DNA of 64,000 nt from Meandrina meandrites (GCA_963693305.1 OY855904.1:15585496-15649495); one strand, 5' to 3'. Counted from the first letter of the stretch, positions 35,584 to 47,397 are shown. The notes: generated by a model from the letters alone, not told the origin. A program made the numbers and translations.

Positions 35584-38500
35584 TTATACACAAAGTGTTG
35601 TCCATTTTGATGTATATTTCTTAAGCTTGTTGTTTCTCATAGCGATTTCTTTTTCGCTGCGAATTTTATCATTGAGGAAGATATAGAAGGCCTCGAAAGA
35701 CGGGGGGTGATTCGCTTGTTTAGCTTGAAAGATGAAAAAATTCACTATCAAAAGAAAGTGGTTAAAGGTGTAAGTAGAAGTAGATTCAGGTTTGTAACCA
35801 TACAAAATATCACTCGAAGTTACGGTTACGTCGTCGGCTCTTTTCTTATTCCACCAGTCGATAACTTTTAGCCAGAATTGCTTTACTTTGGGGCATTCAA
35901 AAAACATATGCGTTAAGGTTTCTCGAGTAGACTCACAATATTCGCACATCGGATCTGGCTTAATTTTCATTTTATAAAGTATGTCGTTAGTAGGGAGTAT
36001 ATTGTTTATCACCTTATACTGAAAGCATCTTAATCTATTTTCTGTAGTTACATTGAAAGGCAACTTGTAAGTGAGAGTTGGATTTCGATGCATGTTAATG
36101 AGGTTAAGTTCTACGTTTGGAGGGATGAAAGCATCATTGGCGAGCACAATTCGGGATTTCTTAGCGGTGATATTTGTAACTGAGAGATTATTTCTAGTGG
36201 TTTTAACGTTTTGTAGAGCAATGGAACGCCTTTGAAAAGATTCCTTCCAAGACTTTGGAATAGCGGCTATAACGCCATTGTATGTCAAAAAATTAGTCCG
36301 CAGATCAAATTTGTTTAGTAGGCTTTTATAGGTTAGAAATTTCTTGTTCTCATCGAGGAGGTCACCGATTGTTGTGACGCCCTTTTCGTGCCAAGATGCA
36401 TAATAAATTGGTCTACCATCTATCTTGATGAAACGGTTGTTCCAGAGTATTTCGCTTGTATATTCTTCTGCATCAGATGGAGCTTTTGAGTGCAGATCTT
36501 GCCAAACAGTTAACACGGTTTTATAGAAAGCCGGAACTTTAGTCAAATCTAAATCTTCTACGTTGTAGTTGGACTCCAAAAGTAGATTACTGCCATATTT
36601 GCGGTGAGCTGAAAAAAATAGCGCACACCAATTGCAATCTTTACTTTCATATAGCCGTTTTACCCAGGCGGCTTTAAGCGCTTTGTCTACCATGGAAAAG
36701 TCAACCATTTGTAGACCGCCTTTATCAAAAGGACCTATCAAAGTATGCCGTTTGATTTTGTCTGGCTTGAAGTTCCAAACAAACCGGAAACACGCATTGT
36801 TCACTTCTTTATCAAAATTTAGTGGCATGACTAGTACAGAGGAGTTGTACACTAGCTTCGAAATACCTAGAGTTTTGACGATGTTAATCCTGCCTAGAAG
36901 AGTCAAATTTCTTGTGGTCCAACAGTTTAGAGACGATTTTAACTTAGAAAGTTTTTCATCGAAATTTATTTTTTTTCCGACGTTTGAATCATAGGCGAAA
37001 GCTACTCCCAGGGCGATTACGTAATCTTTGGGCCACGATATCCCGAATAAGGTTTTCTTGGCAATGTTACACTTTGAGCTGCCAAGCCACATTCCTTCAG
37101 TTTTTGACGAGTTTATTTTGAGGCCTGAAGAAATTTCAAAATCTTTTAGTAGAACAAAGAGATGGTGTGCGGAGGTTTCATCCCGGATCAAGGCAGTTAT
37201 GTCATCCGCATACAAACTTAATTTGACTTCTTTATTACCAACATTTAGACCCTGTATCGCATTGCTTTCTCTTATACTCTGAGCAAGGAACTCTATAGCA
37301 AGAACGAAGAGGAGGCCCGACAGGGGACAGCCCTGTCTGACACCTCTTTTAAGAGGAAAGAAACTCGTGGTATAGCCGTTATTGATGACACAACTGCTGA
37401 TGTTGGAGTAAAAGGTTCGGATCCACCTTTGAAACATAGGGCCGAAATTCATAACTTCAAGAGATTTGAAAAGAAAACTCCACTCGAGAGAGTCAAACGC
37501 TTTTTCAAAGTCTATGAATAAAAGAAAACCCGGAAGATTGTTCTCGTCATAACTGTCGATTACGTCCGAAATTAATCGTATATTTTCTCCAATGAACCTG
37601 TTTTTTATGTAACCAGTCTGATCTCTATTAATGAGCTCGGGTAGAACTTTCTCTAAACGTTTGGCAATACATTTTGTAGCGATCTTGTAATCGGTGTTGA
37701 GCAGCGAAATTGGACGCCAATTTTTAAGGTATAGTGGGTCTTTGTTCTTTTTGGGTAAAAGTGAAATGACGCCGCGTCTCTGCGAGATAGACAGTTCTCC
37801 ATTTTCAAAACTTTCATTAAGACAATCTAGAAAAGGAAGCTTTATGTCATCCCAAAATCGAAGATAAAATTCTGCAGTTAAACCGTCCGTACCAGGAGAC
37901 TTATTTTTGGCTAGTGATTGAATTACCGACCAGCATTCTTCGGCTGTTATCAGGCCTTCACATAGATCCTGTTGCTCCTTATTTAACCGTGGCATGTTTT
38001 TAACCTTGGAAAAAAAGTCCGCTGAAGTCTCATTGCAGTCTTTTTCTGCTGGTATTTTTGACGTGTATAGAGTCGAATAAAAATTCTCCATTTCCAGCAA
38101 TATTTCTTGAGGCTCTTCAATCGCCGCTTGCTCGGTCTTAAGCTTTTCTATGTGTTTCCTGTTGAAAGAGCGTTTCTCTAAATTGAAAAAAATATTTATT
38201 GTTCTTTTCTCCAAGTTCATACCACCTGGCTTTACTTCTTATAATTGCCCCTTTTGTTTTGTGTTCTGCAAGGCGTTGCAATTCGGTCTTGGTACGTTGT
38301 AGTTCAGCAACAGAAGGTGTGTCGTTAGGATTCTGATCAACGCGTTTATGTAATTGCTGAAGTTTACAGAGAAGACTTATTTCAGTTGGCTTTTTGCGGT
38401 GTGCCAAACGTTTGGAAAAACGGATGCTAAAATCTCTGATTTCCATTTTTATCATTTCCCAGTAGAGCTTTTTGCTAGTGCACTGGCGATGCTTTCCTTT

Positions 38501-39463
38501 GGCGTATCCTACATAGAATTTCAATTTTGTCACAAAATCTTCGTTTTCAAGGAGCGAGTTATTAAATTTCCACAGGCCGGGTCCGCGAGATTTTCCTGAC
38601 TTGCTTTCTTGCCTAAATGCTATGAAGATCGGGGAATGATCAGCTTCGAAATATGATTTTATCGCAGTATTGTTGACACTGGGAATTAAACGTTGTGAAA
38701 CAAGCCAATAATCTAGCCGACATCGTATTTTTCCAGAGTTGTTGCTCCAGGTGAAACGCGTTTCAGTTGGATTTTGTAGTCTCCATACGTCAATTAGATC
38801 TAAGTTGTTGCTAAGCTCGTTAATAAGATGTATTACTTTTTTCTTTGTACTAATGTCCTTACCGCCTACTTTATCGATGTTTTCAAGGGGACAATTAAAA
38901 TCGCCACCTAGTATAATGTTATGCGTTGAAAAGGGACGTAATTTCTGTAGCAGATTTTCGTAAAACGTTACTTGAGTATTTTGGTCGTTTGGGGAGTAGA
39001 TGTTTACAAATACGAAATCCTCTCCATCGATTGCGGCGTTCAAAATCAGAAATCTTCCGTTTTTGTCGGAAATTACTTGGACGCTTTCTGGCTTAACTGC
39101 TGGACGGAAAAGAATCATGACACCTCTACTATGTTTTGTACCATGAGAAAAATAAACGTCACCACCCCATTCTGCTCGCCAATAGCTTTCTATATTTGGG
39201 TCGCTGTAGGTTTCCTGTAAGAAAATTATGTCGCTTTTACTATTGTGGAGCCATCTAAAAAGTTTCCTACGCTTTATCGACTTATTAAGGCCTCGGATGT
39301 TAAGCGATATACAACTAAAATTTAAGTTGAAATTGATATTGTTGTCGGAATATCCATGGAATTTGTCACCAGTGCGAAGGCATGCCTCATCCAACTTAAG
39401 TTGTATATGACAAAAAGCAAACACACACCTAGCACAAAAAGTAACACCAAACAAAGAATGCAA
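35584..39463 (-). pseudogene. LINE ORF2: endonuclease and reverse transcriptase, one frameshift
   Basis: The N-terminal apurinic endonuclease is open from 39,463: SLNIRGLN, FLQETYSD, GGDFNCPL, RLDYWLVS and EADHSPI carry the usual catalytic residues. Reverse transcriptase follows: NWRPISLLNTDYKI, LLFIDFEKAFDSLEW (motif A), GVRQGCPLSGLLFVLAIE (motif B), LSLYADDITALI (motif C with YADD). Near the C-terminus is CEYCESTRETLTHMFFECP, the zinc knuckle. The two halves are in different frames and overlap at 38,138-38,220. The break is at a run of seven T (minus) near 38,187 where six would join KYFF to NLEKR. Joined length is about 1,290 residues, normal for L1. It supplies the replication activities of the element. 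Confidence 0.92.
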
Positions 39464-39626
39464 AGATTAATTAAACCGCTAAGCGGCTGAAAGTATAGAA
39501 GGGAAAAGAAGTGATTAATTAAGTTCATAACACTTCTTTTCGTATCCTCCTACGGCTCCTCGCATAATATTCTAATGAAGTACAAAATATTAAGAGGCTA
39601 TGGCGAATGGAATAAGTATCTTAGTT

Positions 39627-40484
39627 TTAAGCTAAATCATCTACATTGTAAATACGTGCAGGTCGATCTTCTGCCGACTTTCTAATAAAGATCTTACCAT
39701 CTATTGTCCATGCGCTATGCCAGTTAAACTGATTCTTCTTTTTCCAGACCTGAGAAAACAGCTCACGACGCATTCTGGTTAGGTTCTCGTTTATGTAAAC
39801 GATGCCAGTGTTTTGGAAAAATTGATCTAAACTAAGGGTCTTCAGATGCTTGCGAGCTGCATATAGTTCTTGTTTAACTCTATAAGATTTAAAACGTACA
39901 ATGATTGGCCTGGGTTGAGTGTTGTTCTTGCTTGTCGGCATACGGTGACAGATGTCAATGTCGTTTTTGGTGATCTTAACATTGAGAACATTTCCGAGCT
40001 TGATAATATGGTCGCCCACATTTTCGTCTGAGTGCTCCGCTATCCCATGGATTTGCAAGTTATGTTTCCGCGTGTACTGCTCTAGGTCGTCGACTTGATT
40101 AATTGCAGTCGCTAGGTCTTCGTGGATTTCGTCGACATGCTTGTTTGTTTCGCCTAACACCTTCGTTAACGAGGCTACTTCTTTCTTTAAAGCTATCTTT
40201 TCCTCTTCAAGCTTTTCAATTTTGGCTACGTGAAATTCCAGAGATTTAGCGAGCTCTTGGTACTGCTCTCTGATGGTACGGTTTTCCTCTAGCAGCTTGT
40301 TGGTATTATCTTGTATGTTATTTAGCACTTCCCAGATGTCCGACATCTCTGTGGCGTTCATGTCGAAGGTTTTCACTGACTTCGAAGGAGGCTTCTCAGT
40401 TTCTGGTGAACTGCCACCGCTGGACCTTTCAGTGCGTTTTCCGGTAACGTAGTATGTCGTAATTAGCCTGCTTTTTTCAGCCAT
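39627..40484 (-). CDS. LINE ORF1 protein (coiled coil plus RRM-like RNA-binding domain)
   Basis: 285 residues, intact. Residues about 45-140 form a long coiled coil (NNIQDNTNKLLEENRTIREQ, KIEKLEEEKIALKKEV, HVDEIHEDLATAINQVDDLE). It is followed by an RRM-like/ORF1 RNA-binding region starting at KHNLQIHGI, with DICHRMPTS and RPIIVRFKSYRVKQELYAAR, and a basic C-terminal part (RMRRELFSQVWKKKNQ). This is the L1/Tx1 ORF1p layout: a trimeric RNA chaperone that packages the element's RNA. The start is the first ATG after the 5' UTR, preceded by TCAAC. Confidence 0.88.
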   Translation of the reverse strand: MAEKSRLITTYYVTGKRTERSSGGSSPETEKPPSKSVKTFDMNATEMSDIWEVLNNIQDNTNKLLEENRTIREQYQELAKSLEFHVAKIEKLEEEKIALKKEVASLTKVLGETNKHVDEIHEDLATAINQVDDLEQYTRKHNLQIHGIAEHSDENVGDHIIKLGNVLNVKITKNDIDICHRMPTSKNNTQPRPIIVRFKSYRVKQELYAARKHLKTLSLDQFFQNTGIVYINENLTRMRRELFSQVWKKKNQFNWHSAWTIDGKIFIRKSAEDRPARIYNVDDLA

Positions 40485-41329
40485 GTTGAGATTTTACATC
40501 GCGAGGAGAAAAGGAGGCAGGACTACGGAAATTTCCTGCCGACCGCCATGAGACTCGGCCCAGTCATGATTAAAGTTAAAGGAAATGTCATAATAATTGA
40601 GCATATTTATAAGGTGGGAATAGAAACTATTTTTACCATTACCGTGCAAATCTATTGACATTATCAGTGATTGCACGACGAAGGAGTTTTGATCTTTATT
40701 CTGAAGATAACTTATGTACTTAAGAATTCGTTTATTTATATCAAAGGTTAAAGGGAATCGACCCAATTCAGCCCGGCATGCAATATTAGATGCCTTGTTA
40801 TTAACTTGTAGGTAACGTTTGCAAAATTGTAAGTGACTTTTTTCAATTGGTGACGTGTCCCAAGACTTGAAATCTGATTTAGCAAAGACACCCCAGGCTT
40901 CGCTATTATAAGTCAAAATGGGTGAAATCATCGTGTCAAAAATTTTGCAAGCAAGAGAGGGTTTTAAACTGCTAAAGTCAACGTGCCGTCTTAAAGCAAA
41001 AAGAGCATGAAGAGCCTTTTCTCTCAAGTGATCCAGCGACAGTGTGAAATTTCCAGATGAAGAAATTCGCGTTCCTAGATAAGTATAATTCTGAACAGTG
41101 TCAATCTTTTCTTTGTCAATATAAAAGTTACATTCATATTTTTTCGCGCGTTTTTGAAAAACCATTATTTTAGTTTTCTTAGGATTGATCTGTAACATCC
41201 ACGATGTACAGTAGCTATTTCTTGCTAAGTTTGGAGACACAGGGAACAACGGCTTTAGAACAATTGCATATGCGGAACAGGCATCAAAAACTGTGCTCAG
41301 CCACCACTTAGTCCATCTTCATTGATGGA

Positions 41330-41890
41330 TGCATGTGTCACTCTTCTCCATCATTGCCTCCTTGCTCTTATCACTCACTTCGTCCTCTTTTTCACTGTTC
41401 AATTTACCACTCAATCCATCGTTCAGTCCATCCTCTCTAACTCCTTTGTTGAAGCCGTACCTTGTTCTGTCGCTCGTTCAAAGTCCCTAGGTCCATTGAT
41501 GACCCCATGGCCCATGGCATTCTCACTCCGAAAAGTGGCTCACGTCACCACTCGCTCCATTGCTTCTGTAAGCCTCGCAAGGCTCGCTTTAAATTTTCAA
41601 TCGTTTGCTTTTGATAGTTTGTTTTATTGCCCATTTTAACGCTTGTTCCGGCATTGCTTGCTTCATGGCTCATTCCATTAATCGTTTCACCGCTCGTCTG
41701 CTCGCCGCTCACTGACGCTTCGCTTATCGCAACTCCATCTGCCACCACGACTCGGCTAGAACAGAAGATCATATCTTTTGCTACCTCCATTCCTGTTTTC
41801 ATTGCTTGCACTTGCCCAGCTGTTCCGTTTCTAGCCATGCCAATAGTTTGTCGTTTGCTATCTTTACTACTTGCTGGCTTCATTATTTTT
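41330..41890. repeat. Degenerate pyrimidine-rich TCGCTCGTTTC array, right part
   Basis: Continuation of the 33,590-34,040 array (phrases 'cactcgctccattgct', 'tcgctcgttc', 'cgctcgtctgctcgc'). ORFs on both strands here are low-complexity products. Confidence 0.6.
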
Positions 41891-42097
41891 TGAAATAGTC
41901 AGCCGGCATAATTTGCTTCCTTGTCGCTCAGTTTGTACAGTATTCAATCAGTTTAAAGTTTGTCACATAAATTCCACTATATCTGCAGTTTTAAATAAGT
42001 AATAAGTCGCCATCTGTAATGTTATTAGTGTTAGTTGTAAGTATTGCTGTAGCAGATTTTTGTGTTTTAATAACAATTAAAATGTTGTTTATTAAAT

Positions 42098-42128
<31 letters not shown>

Positions 42129-42135
42129 AAGTAAA
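42098..42135. repeat. (AAAT)n microsatellite
   Basis: About nine AAAT units followed by imperfect ones. Confidence 0.9.
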
Positions 42136-42199
42136 TAAAAGAAAATAAAAAATAAATCGCCATCAGTTCTTCGAAAAACCATGCGTGTGGCTCTGTTTT

Positions 42200-43400
42200 T
42201 AGACATTTAAATGATAAATTCTTCAACTCTCCTTGACAAGAAATTGCACGATAAAAATGCGCTCAATAGCATCAGTCTCACTAGCTTATATGGCAGATCG
42301 ACGATCATCACTCGAAACGTATCGAAATATTCGATACGGATTACCCAGAATATCTACTGTATAGCCTATGAACAGGTTCACCTTTATGCACCTTTCGGGG
42401 TCACACGTACGAGCGGCAAAGCAAGAATAGTCTCGTTTACACAGGATCGGCCAGGGTTTGAAGTATTCGGTATAAGAGGCGGGGCGCGAGGGAGGCTTAT
42501 TTTTGGTATATGGTATTAATACGCTCAAATATGAGTAGTTGGCTCACTGCGAAGATCACATATCACCTTCAGTAGTTGGTATATCACTTTTTGATTACTA
42601 ATAAAAAAGGCGCATGCTTTGATTTCTTTCTTCATTTGGATACATTATCATATTTTATTTGATGGAGGGGGCGGGGGGGACTTAAGGTATGTTGGACAGT
42701 CTATTTAAGGTATACTGATTTCCCCCTTCCCATACTCGTCCGACCTATTCAGGCTGCCGCTATTTGGATGGTCACACAACGTAGGGAAACATTCGCCTCT
42801 TCGCGAGTTACTGTGAAGGACTATGATTACACGTGAATGGCACCGGAAACTATATATAATAATGCTTATTACGGCTCATTGTACACCACACAAACACTGG
42901 TAATCCCCCCGGCTTCAACACAACCACTTTAATCTGCCAGCATTTCCTAAGGTTTATTTTAGTTGCGTTTCGTTTACACGTGTGCTAGTAACACGAGGTG
43001 AGAATTGAAGCAGAAGTGATCCCAACTGAACGACTATCATGAGGAGAGTAATCATGAGCCTGTTTTGATAGACGGTGTTTTGATACACATGGTTGGAAAA
43101 AGCAACGTAAGCACAATTTTCTGATTACCTGTATTTCCGTTGATTCCAAGAACTCAAATATAAAAGAAAGTTGTCGATCTTCCGGCAGCAGTCGCGGATT
43201 CGTTGAAACTGGACTGCTTAATCAACGCATGTTAATCTTGAGCCTGATAAGAAGAAAGAAACCCATATTTAGACGCAGAAAGATACCTTCGGTGTTAAAT
43301 TGGTACACCAATAGAGTTTCAACTTTTGTGATGGCGGTTGAAAACATTTTCGAGCCGGTTAATGCGTCATTTACACGACAGAAGTTTTGACAGCGTTAAT
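42200..43400. other. No supported gene
   Basis: Contains a short near-palindrome CGTATCGAAATATTCGATAC (42,318-42,337) and a G-rich stretch near 42,665. ORFs at 42,211-42,519 and its antisense partner overlap and lack domains. Confidence 0.35.
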
Positions 43401-43429
43401 CGACCTACATGTAAACGAATTCCACAACG

Positions 43430-43645
43430 TACTTTTGAATATCGTAAGTTAAAATTACCAATCCCAGTTTCCATTTGGAAGCGATAAAAGCGAGTGATGG
43501 CAAATTTCTAAGCCTAAAAAGCGCCAAGAGCTTTACCTTAATCACTTTGGCGAGTGTCTTACCCAACAAAGGCAAAACAGTCTGCTCTGTGGTCGTCTGT
43601 GCCATACGTGCCAACATGCATTTTGGGATAGGGAAAAACCCCTGA
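43430..43645 (-). repeat. Hairpin-plus-box dispersed family, copy D
   Basis: On the minus strand: hairpin 'ggggtttttccctatccca' (43,624-43,645), then after about 140 bp the box 'aaatggaaactgggattggt' (43,464-43,483). A short minus ORF (43,405-43,617) reads through the box as SKWKLGLVILTYD. It lies head-to-head with copy A, about 690 bp apart. Confidence 0.55.
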
Positions 43646-44330
43646 TGATCACAATGAATTTAATTTTCAAAAGTGTCTTGAAAATATCACTGCGATATTA
43701 CACGTCTACCACTAAAAGTATGCGAATAGCGATCTCAATTAAACATTTCGCTTTACTTCGAAGAGAAATCCTACAATCGAAAACAATTTGTGAAAAAAAT
43801 GTAAATTTGAACACCTGGAAAACATTCATGTCACGCAACCTCTACCACCTCATAAATAAAGATGGTCTGTAAAATACTTCCGCTTGGATAAAATAACATC
43901 TTCAATTCGGTCGATACCCGGATGACGAATTTAGAAAATCAAAATTGACAACGTTATAATCCGATAATTAAGAATTTGTCATTTCCAGATCACTCGCACT
44001 ACTTCAGTTTCTTTATATACTGAGTAAATTTCAGAAAAAAAAGTAATAAGAAATACGAGGAGTTCGGGCTTCAATAAGATTTCGCAGAAGTGATTAGCTT
44101 TTTGATCGTCGACAACTGGAGAAAGGGGTTGATAATTTTTATTTACAAGCTCGAGACGATGATTACTGCAAAATGAACACATTAATTCAATTTTCTCTAA
44201 TGACTATCTGCGAAAATTCGCTGCAGGTTTTATCCAAATCAGCACTACCTTCTTCAAGGAAATCAGTGCTCAGATGAGAGTAGAATTTTTTAGGCCAAAG
44301 GTCGTCATGTTACAGATCTTCATGTAAGTG

Positions 44331-44650
44331 CATGCCGGGAACGGGTAAATTCCCTATCCCGACATCCTCCAGATCTACCTCGTGCTCAGCAAGAGAAGGC
44401 ATTGATCGGTTGGCACTCCTACTCGTATTTGCCGTCATTAAGATACGCACAAGGTGCTTCCCATTTACTGTATCAGACCCTTGAACGTTGTTATATTGTT
44501 CTTTTGTCGCTTCGAATTGGGAGACTTGGATTGGTAATCATGATCACATCTAATTATGAGCACCTGAAGTTGCGGGCTTTGAAGATACTTCAAGGGATAA
44601 AACGAAGGCCAAGAAATCACTGGAATCATTTCCAAGGTGATTTTATTTTG
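44331..44650 (+). repeat. Hairpin-plus-box dispersed family, copy A
   Basis: Hairpin CGGGAACGGGTAAATTCCCT + ATCCCG (44,336-44,361), box 'gacttggattggtaatcatg' + 'atcacatctaattat' (44,523-44,557), then a third conserved stretch 'ttccaaggtgatttta' (44,630-44,645) that contains a donor-like AG|GTGATT. An ORF (44,402-44,683) reads the box as RLGLVIMITSNYEHL and continues GIKRRP. Confidence 0.6.
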
Positions 44651-44790
44651 CGTTATATGCACAGAAACCCGACACACTTTTAAATCCATTTACTTATTTT
44701 AGCGTTGGCTAACACAGCTTATATACTTTAAGAAATTGAATTTTTTTAAATCTTGTCATGCAACTCATCACATGAAAAAATATCTAAGTG

Positions 44791-45118
44791 CTTGACGGGA
44801 TAGGGTAAATTCCCTATCCCGGTAGGCTGTTGGGGTGTATGTCACAGACCTTTGGCTAAAGTAGCTACCGCGTAGATCAATAACTTTTACGCGGAGGTAT
44901 GTACGGATAAGGCGTTTTCATTCACGATCTTGCTTTTAAACTTTGTTGTTGTCAAGTGCAAGCCTAAAATTGGAAGCGAGGATTGGGAATTAAACCATGA
45001 TCACTTTTAATTAAGCGTCCATGATGTTTCCCTGGCTTGAACTATGAGTCACCAAGGAATTATAATTATTTAAATGAGGTCATGACACCACTGGGATCAG
45101 TGCTTAGGTGATTTCTAT
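44791..45118 (+). repeat. Hairpin-plus-box dispersed family, copy B
   Basis: Near-perfect hairpin CGGGATAGGG-TAAATT-CCCTATCCCG (44,796-44,821). Box 'gaggattgggaattaaaccatg' (44,975-44,996) at the same spacing. Third stretch 'gatcagtgcttaggtgattt' (45,095-45,114). The box frame is broken by a one-base insertion, so coding is unlikely in this copy. Confidence 0.6.
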
Positions 45119-45279
45119 TTTTCAAAAATAACTTAATTCTTGGTGAAGAGCTCCTTTAAGCAGTTCTTTACCTGCTGTTCATGAGCAACAAGAATTGAAA
45201 AAAAGTTGTTTCTTTTCCGTAGAAGAAAGCGATGATTTAGTTGATGAGGGATTGGACTGGCCATGACCATGCTCACTTA

Positions 45280-45723
45280 CAGTCAAACGCCTCCAACCGT
45301 AGCCACCCGACTAAGTTTTTGACATGTTTTTGACAAGTTTTTGATTACTTTGATGAGTTTTACGGCTTCCGGTTGCTTTAAACTACCAATCAGATGCCTT
45401 GAAAAATGGAAGGCGGGGTATCAACCGTTGCATGATTCGTCTTCAAACGTCAGAGTTTGAAAGGGTTTCAAACAACGTTTCGCACGAGCGATTATGCCAA
45501 GTTCAACTGGCGATAAATAAATTTTATGCCGACAAAAATTTGGTCAAACTTAACTTTTCGCACAGGAAATGTCTTCTGGGTTTGTAAAACCGGTTGAAAC
45601 TGAACGTTTCACAGATCATTCATATGAACCGTTGTGCAACCGGAAGCCATCAAACTAATCAAAAACTTGTCAAAAACATGTCAAAAACTTAGTGGGGTGG
45701 CTACGGTTCGACGCGCTTGACTG
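45280..45723. mobile_element. 444-bp Tc1/mariner-like MITE with ~80-bp inverted ends
   Basis: Flanked by TA (45,278-45,279 and 45,724-45,725). The termini CAGTCAAACGCCTCCAACCG and its counterpart CAGTCAAGCGCGTCGAACCG start about 75-80 bp of inverted repeat including 'ttttgacatgtttttgaca'. A second inner inverted pair, 'cttccggttgc' / 'gcaaccggaag', extends the symmetry. It has no transposase. Confidence 0.8.
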
Positions 45724-45725
45724 TA

Positions 45726-46260
45726 ACAGTATTGCGTTTTACCGACTGAGAGTGGTGTGAACTTTTGTTTGCTTCTATTTTTGAGGTCTTTTAATTGTCG
45801 TCATATTAAAATGTTAATGGTTCGAAAATTGTCTAAGAATGTTGATAAAACGAATTAAATATCCCCAACCTCGTCGTCATATTGTCGTCGAGAAAACAAT
45901 ATATTTAGAAATGGTCAAATTATTCACTTTTATAATTTAATTAATTGGAACCTCGTGTTCCTCAAGAAGGAATCTGTTATAACGGGTAATTTTGTGCCTG
46001 AATTGTACGACACACAACGTCCAGTTACCAATTATATCGTATCAACAACAAAAATATTCCGTCAATTTTACAAGCCGCAGGAAAGCAACAGCCAAGGACC
46101 ATAGAAGTGCAATTGAATCGAGAATGGTGTATACATTGGTGTCCAATTTCAACAAGATCCATTTTTAAAAGTCAAATTTGATAGTTATAATTTGGCAACC
46201 AAGTTATCGTGCTATGAAAACAACAATTTTTGTTTATTTATACGATAATGATTATTTCAG
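45726..46260. other. 5' flank of the Gly/Asp-rich exon
   Basis: AT-rich with no ORF. The last 50 bp ('aacaacaatttttgtttatt', 'tacgataatgattatttcag') resemble the bases just before the paralogous exon at 60,348, so the intron end is part of the duplicated unit. Confidence 0.4.
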
Positions 46261-47365
46261 GTATATCTGCGATTAGTCTACGCAACATTACATTGAGAAG
46301 AATGATAGAGGAAGCAGATAGAGACGACGACAACGACAGTTTTAGAAAAAATGATGACGACAAGTACGATGAAGACCACGGCAGCTACTACGATGATGAT
46401 GATGATGATGATGATGATTATGATCATGATGACGACAGCAACTACAATGACGATCACGATAGTGGTGACGATTATCGTGATAGTGATTATGGCGATGATT
46501 GCGATGACAGTGTTGCTTCTGTTACTGTTGTCATTGTTATTGTTATTTTTGCTACTGCTGGTGATGTTACGGTTCCCGTTGTTGTAATCGTTGTTACTTT
46601 TATTATCATTGTTACGGTTATTGTTGTTGTTGGTCGTGGTGGCGGCAGTGGCAGTAACAGTGATGGCAGTTGGGGTGGGGGCGGTAGCTTTGGTTTCGAA
46701 GCCGGTGATGTAAATGCTAATGTTGTTGGTGGTGGTGGCCGCGATGGCGGTGGCGATGGTGGCATCGATGATAGTGGTGATGGTGTAGCTGAAGGCGGCG
46801 GTGGCGGCGGCGGTTGTAGTGCTAGTGATGATGGGAATGGTGGTTATCATGGTAGCGATGATGATTATGGTGCTGGTTACAATAGTGATGGTAGTGATAA
46901 TAACGCTGGCTGTATTAGTGACAATGGTGGCGGTGTCGATGATCGTGGTGGTAGCAATTGTGCTGGTGGTAGTGATAATGGTGCTGTTTACGATAGTGGT
47001 GGTGGTGGTGATGATGATAGCGGTAATGAAAGTGGTGATGGTGGAATTGTTGGTGGTGAATGTAATGGTGATGGTGGTGGTGATAACAGTGGTGGCCATG
47101 GGGATGGTGATGGTGGTGGTGTCGCCGATTGTTGCGGTGGTTGTGAGGATGGTGGTGGTGATGGTAATGATGGTGATGGTAATGATTGTGGTGGCGTTGA
47201 TGGTTGTGGTGGTGACGATAATAGTGCTGATTGTGGTTGTGGTTGTGATGATGGCGGCGATGATGTTGATGGTTGTGGTGGTAGGGACGATCATGATGGT
47301 GCTGGATATTACAGTGCTGGTTGTGGTTGGAGTAATGATGATGGTGATGGTGGTGGTGGCGGTGA

Positions 47366-47397
<32 letters not shown>

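Larger units (their letters stand above)
35302..40562 (-). mobile_element. Nearly intact L1/Tx1-type LINE, 5.26 kb
   Basis: Flanked by the 15-bp direct repeat GTCATGATTAAAGTT (35,287-35,301 and 40,563-40,577), the target-site duplication of target-primed insertion. The 3' end is a poly(A) tail seen as a T-run on plus (about 35,302-35,335). Order on minus: short 5' UTR (about 78 bp), ORF1 (40,484-39,627), 163-bp spacer, ORF2 (39,463-35,584), 3' UTR of about 280 bp. The perfect duplication and the single ORF defect indicate a recent insertion. Confidence 0.92.
34690..41225 (-). mobile_element. Old 5'-truncated non-LTR retrotransposon, split by the L1-type element
   Basis: The two halves are 40,563-41,225 (reverse transcriptase C-terminal region: LQINPKKTKIMVFQKRAKK, then YNYTYLG-like NYTYLGTRISSSGNF, then KSHLQFCKRYLQVNNKAS) and 34,690-35,301 (C-terminal tail with CTICGHNVEDETHFLFHCPR, a CCHC-type zinc finger). 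Joining them across the 15-bp target duplication keeps the frame: ...FNFNHD then TLDDTKITYFVDQMKKKYIA. The 3' end is an A/T-rich (TTATTG)n tail at 34,700-34,745. It lacks the endonuclease and the catalytic YADD part, so it is dead on arrival. Clade not resolved. Confidence 0.8.
34044..41305. mobile_element. Inverted-repeat DNA element interrupted by two nested LINEs
   Basis: The left end, after TTAA, reads GGTGGCTGAACACAGTTTTT (34,044-34,063). The right end (41,286-41,305) is its reverse complement with one change (GGTGGCTGAGCACAGTTTTT). The element's own sequence is only about 34,044-34,690 and 41,225-41,305; the rest is later insertion. A plus-strand ORF (34,129-34,462, containing MEYQKMQDAKNLAIFQ) could be a relic of its gene but is not recognised. 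TTAA at the left suggests a Kolobok-like element, but the right side has ACTTA, so the class is uncertain. Confidence 0.6.

Noticed and set aside
36632..39410. Several plus-strand ORFs opposite the LINE
   Set aside because: Antisense shadows of ORF2, whose protein motifs are unambiguous.
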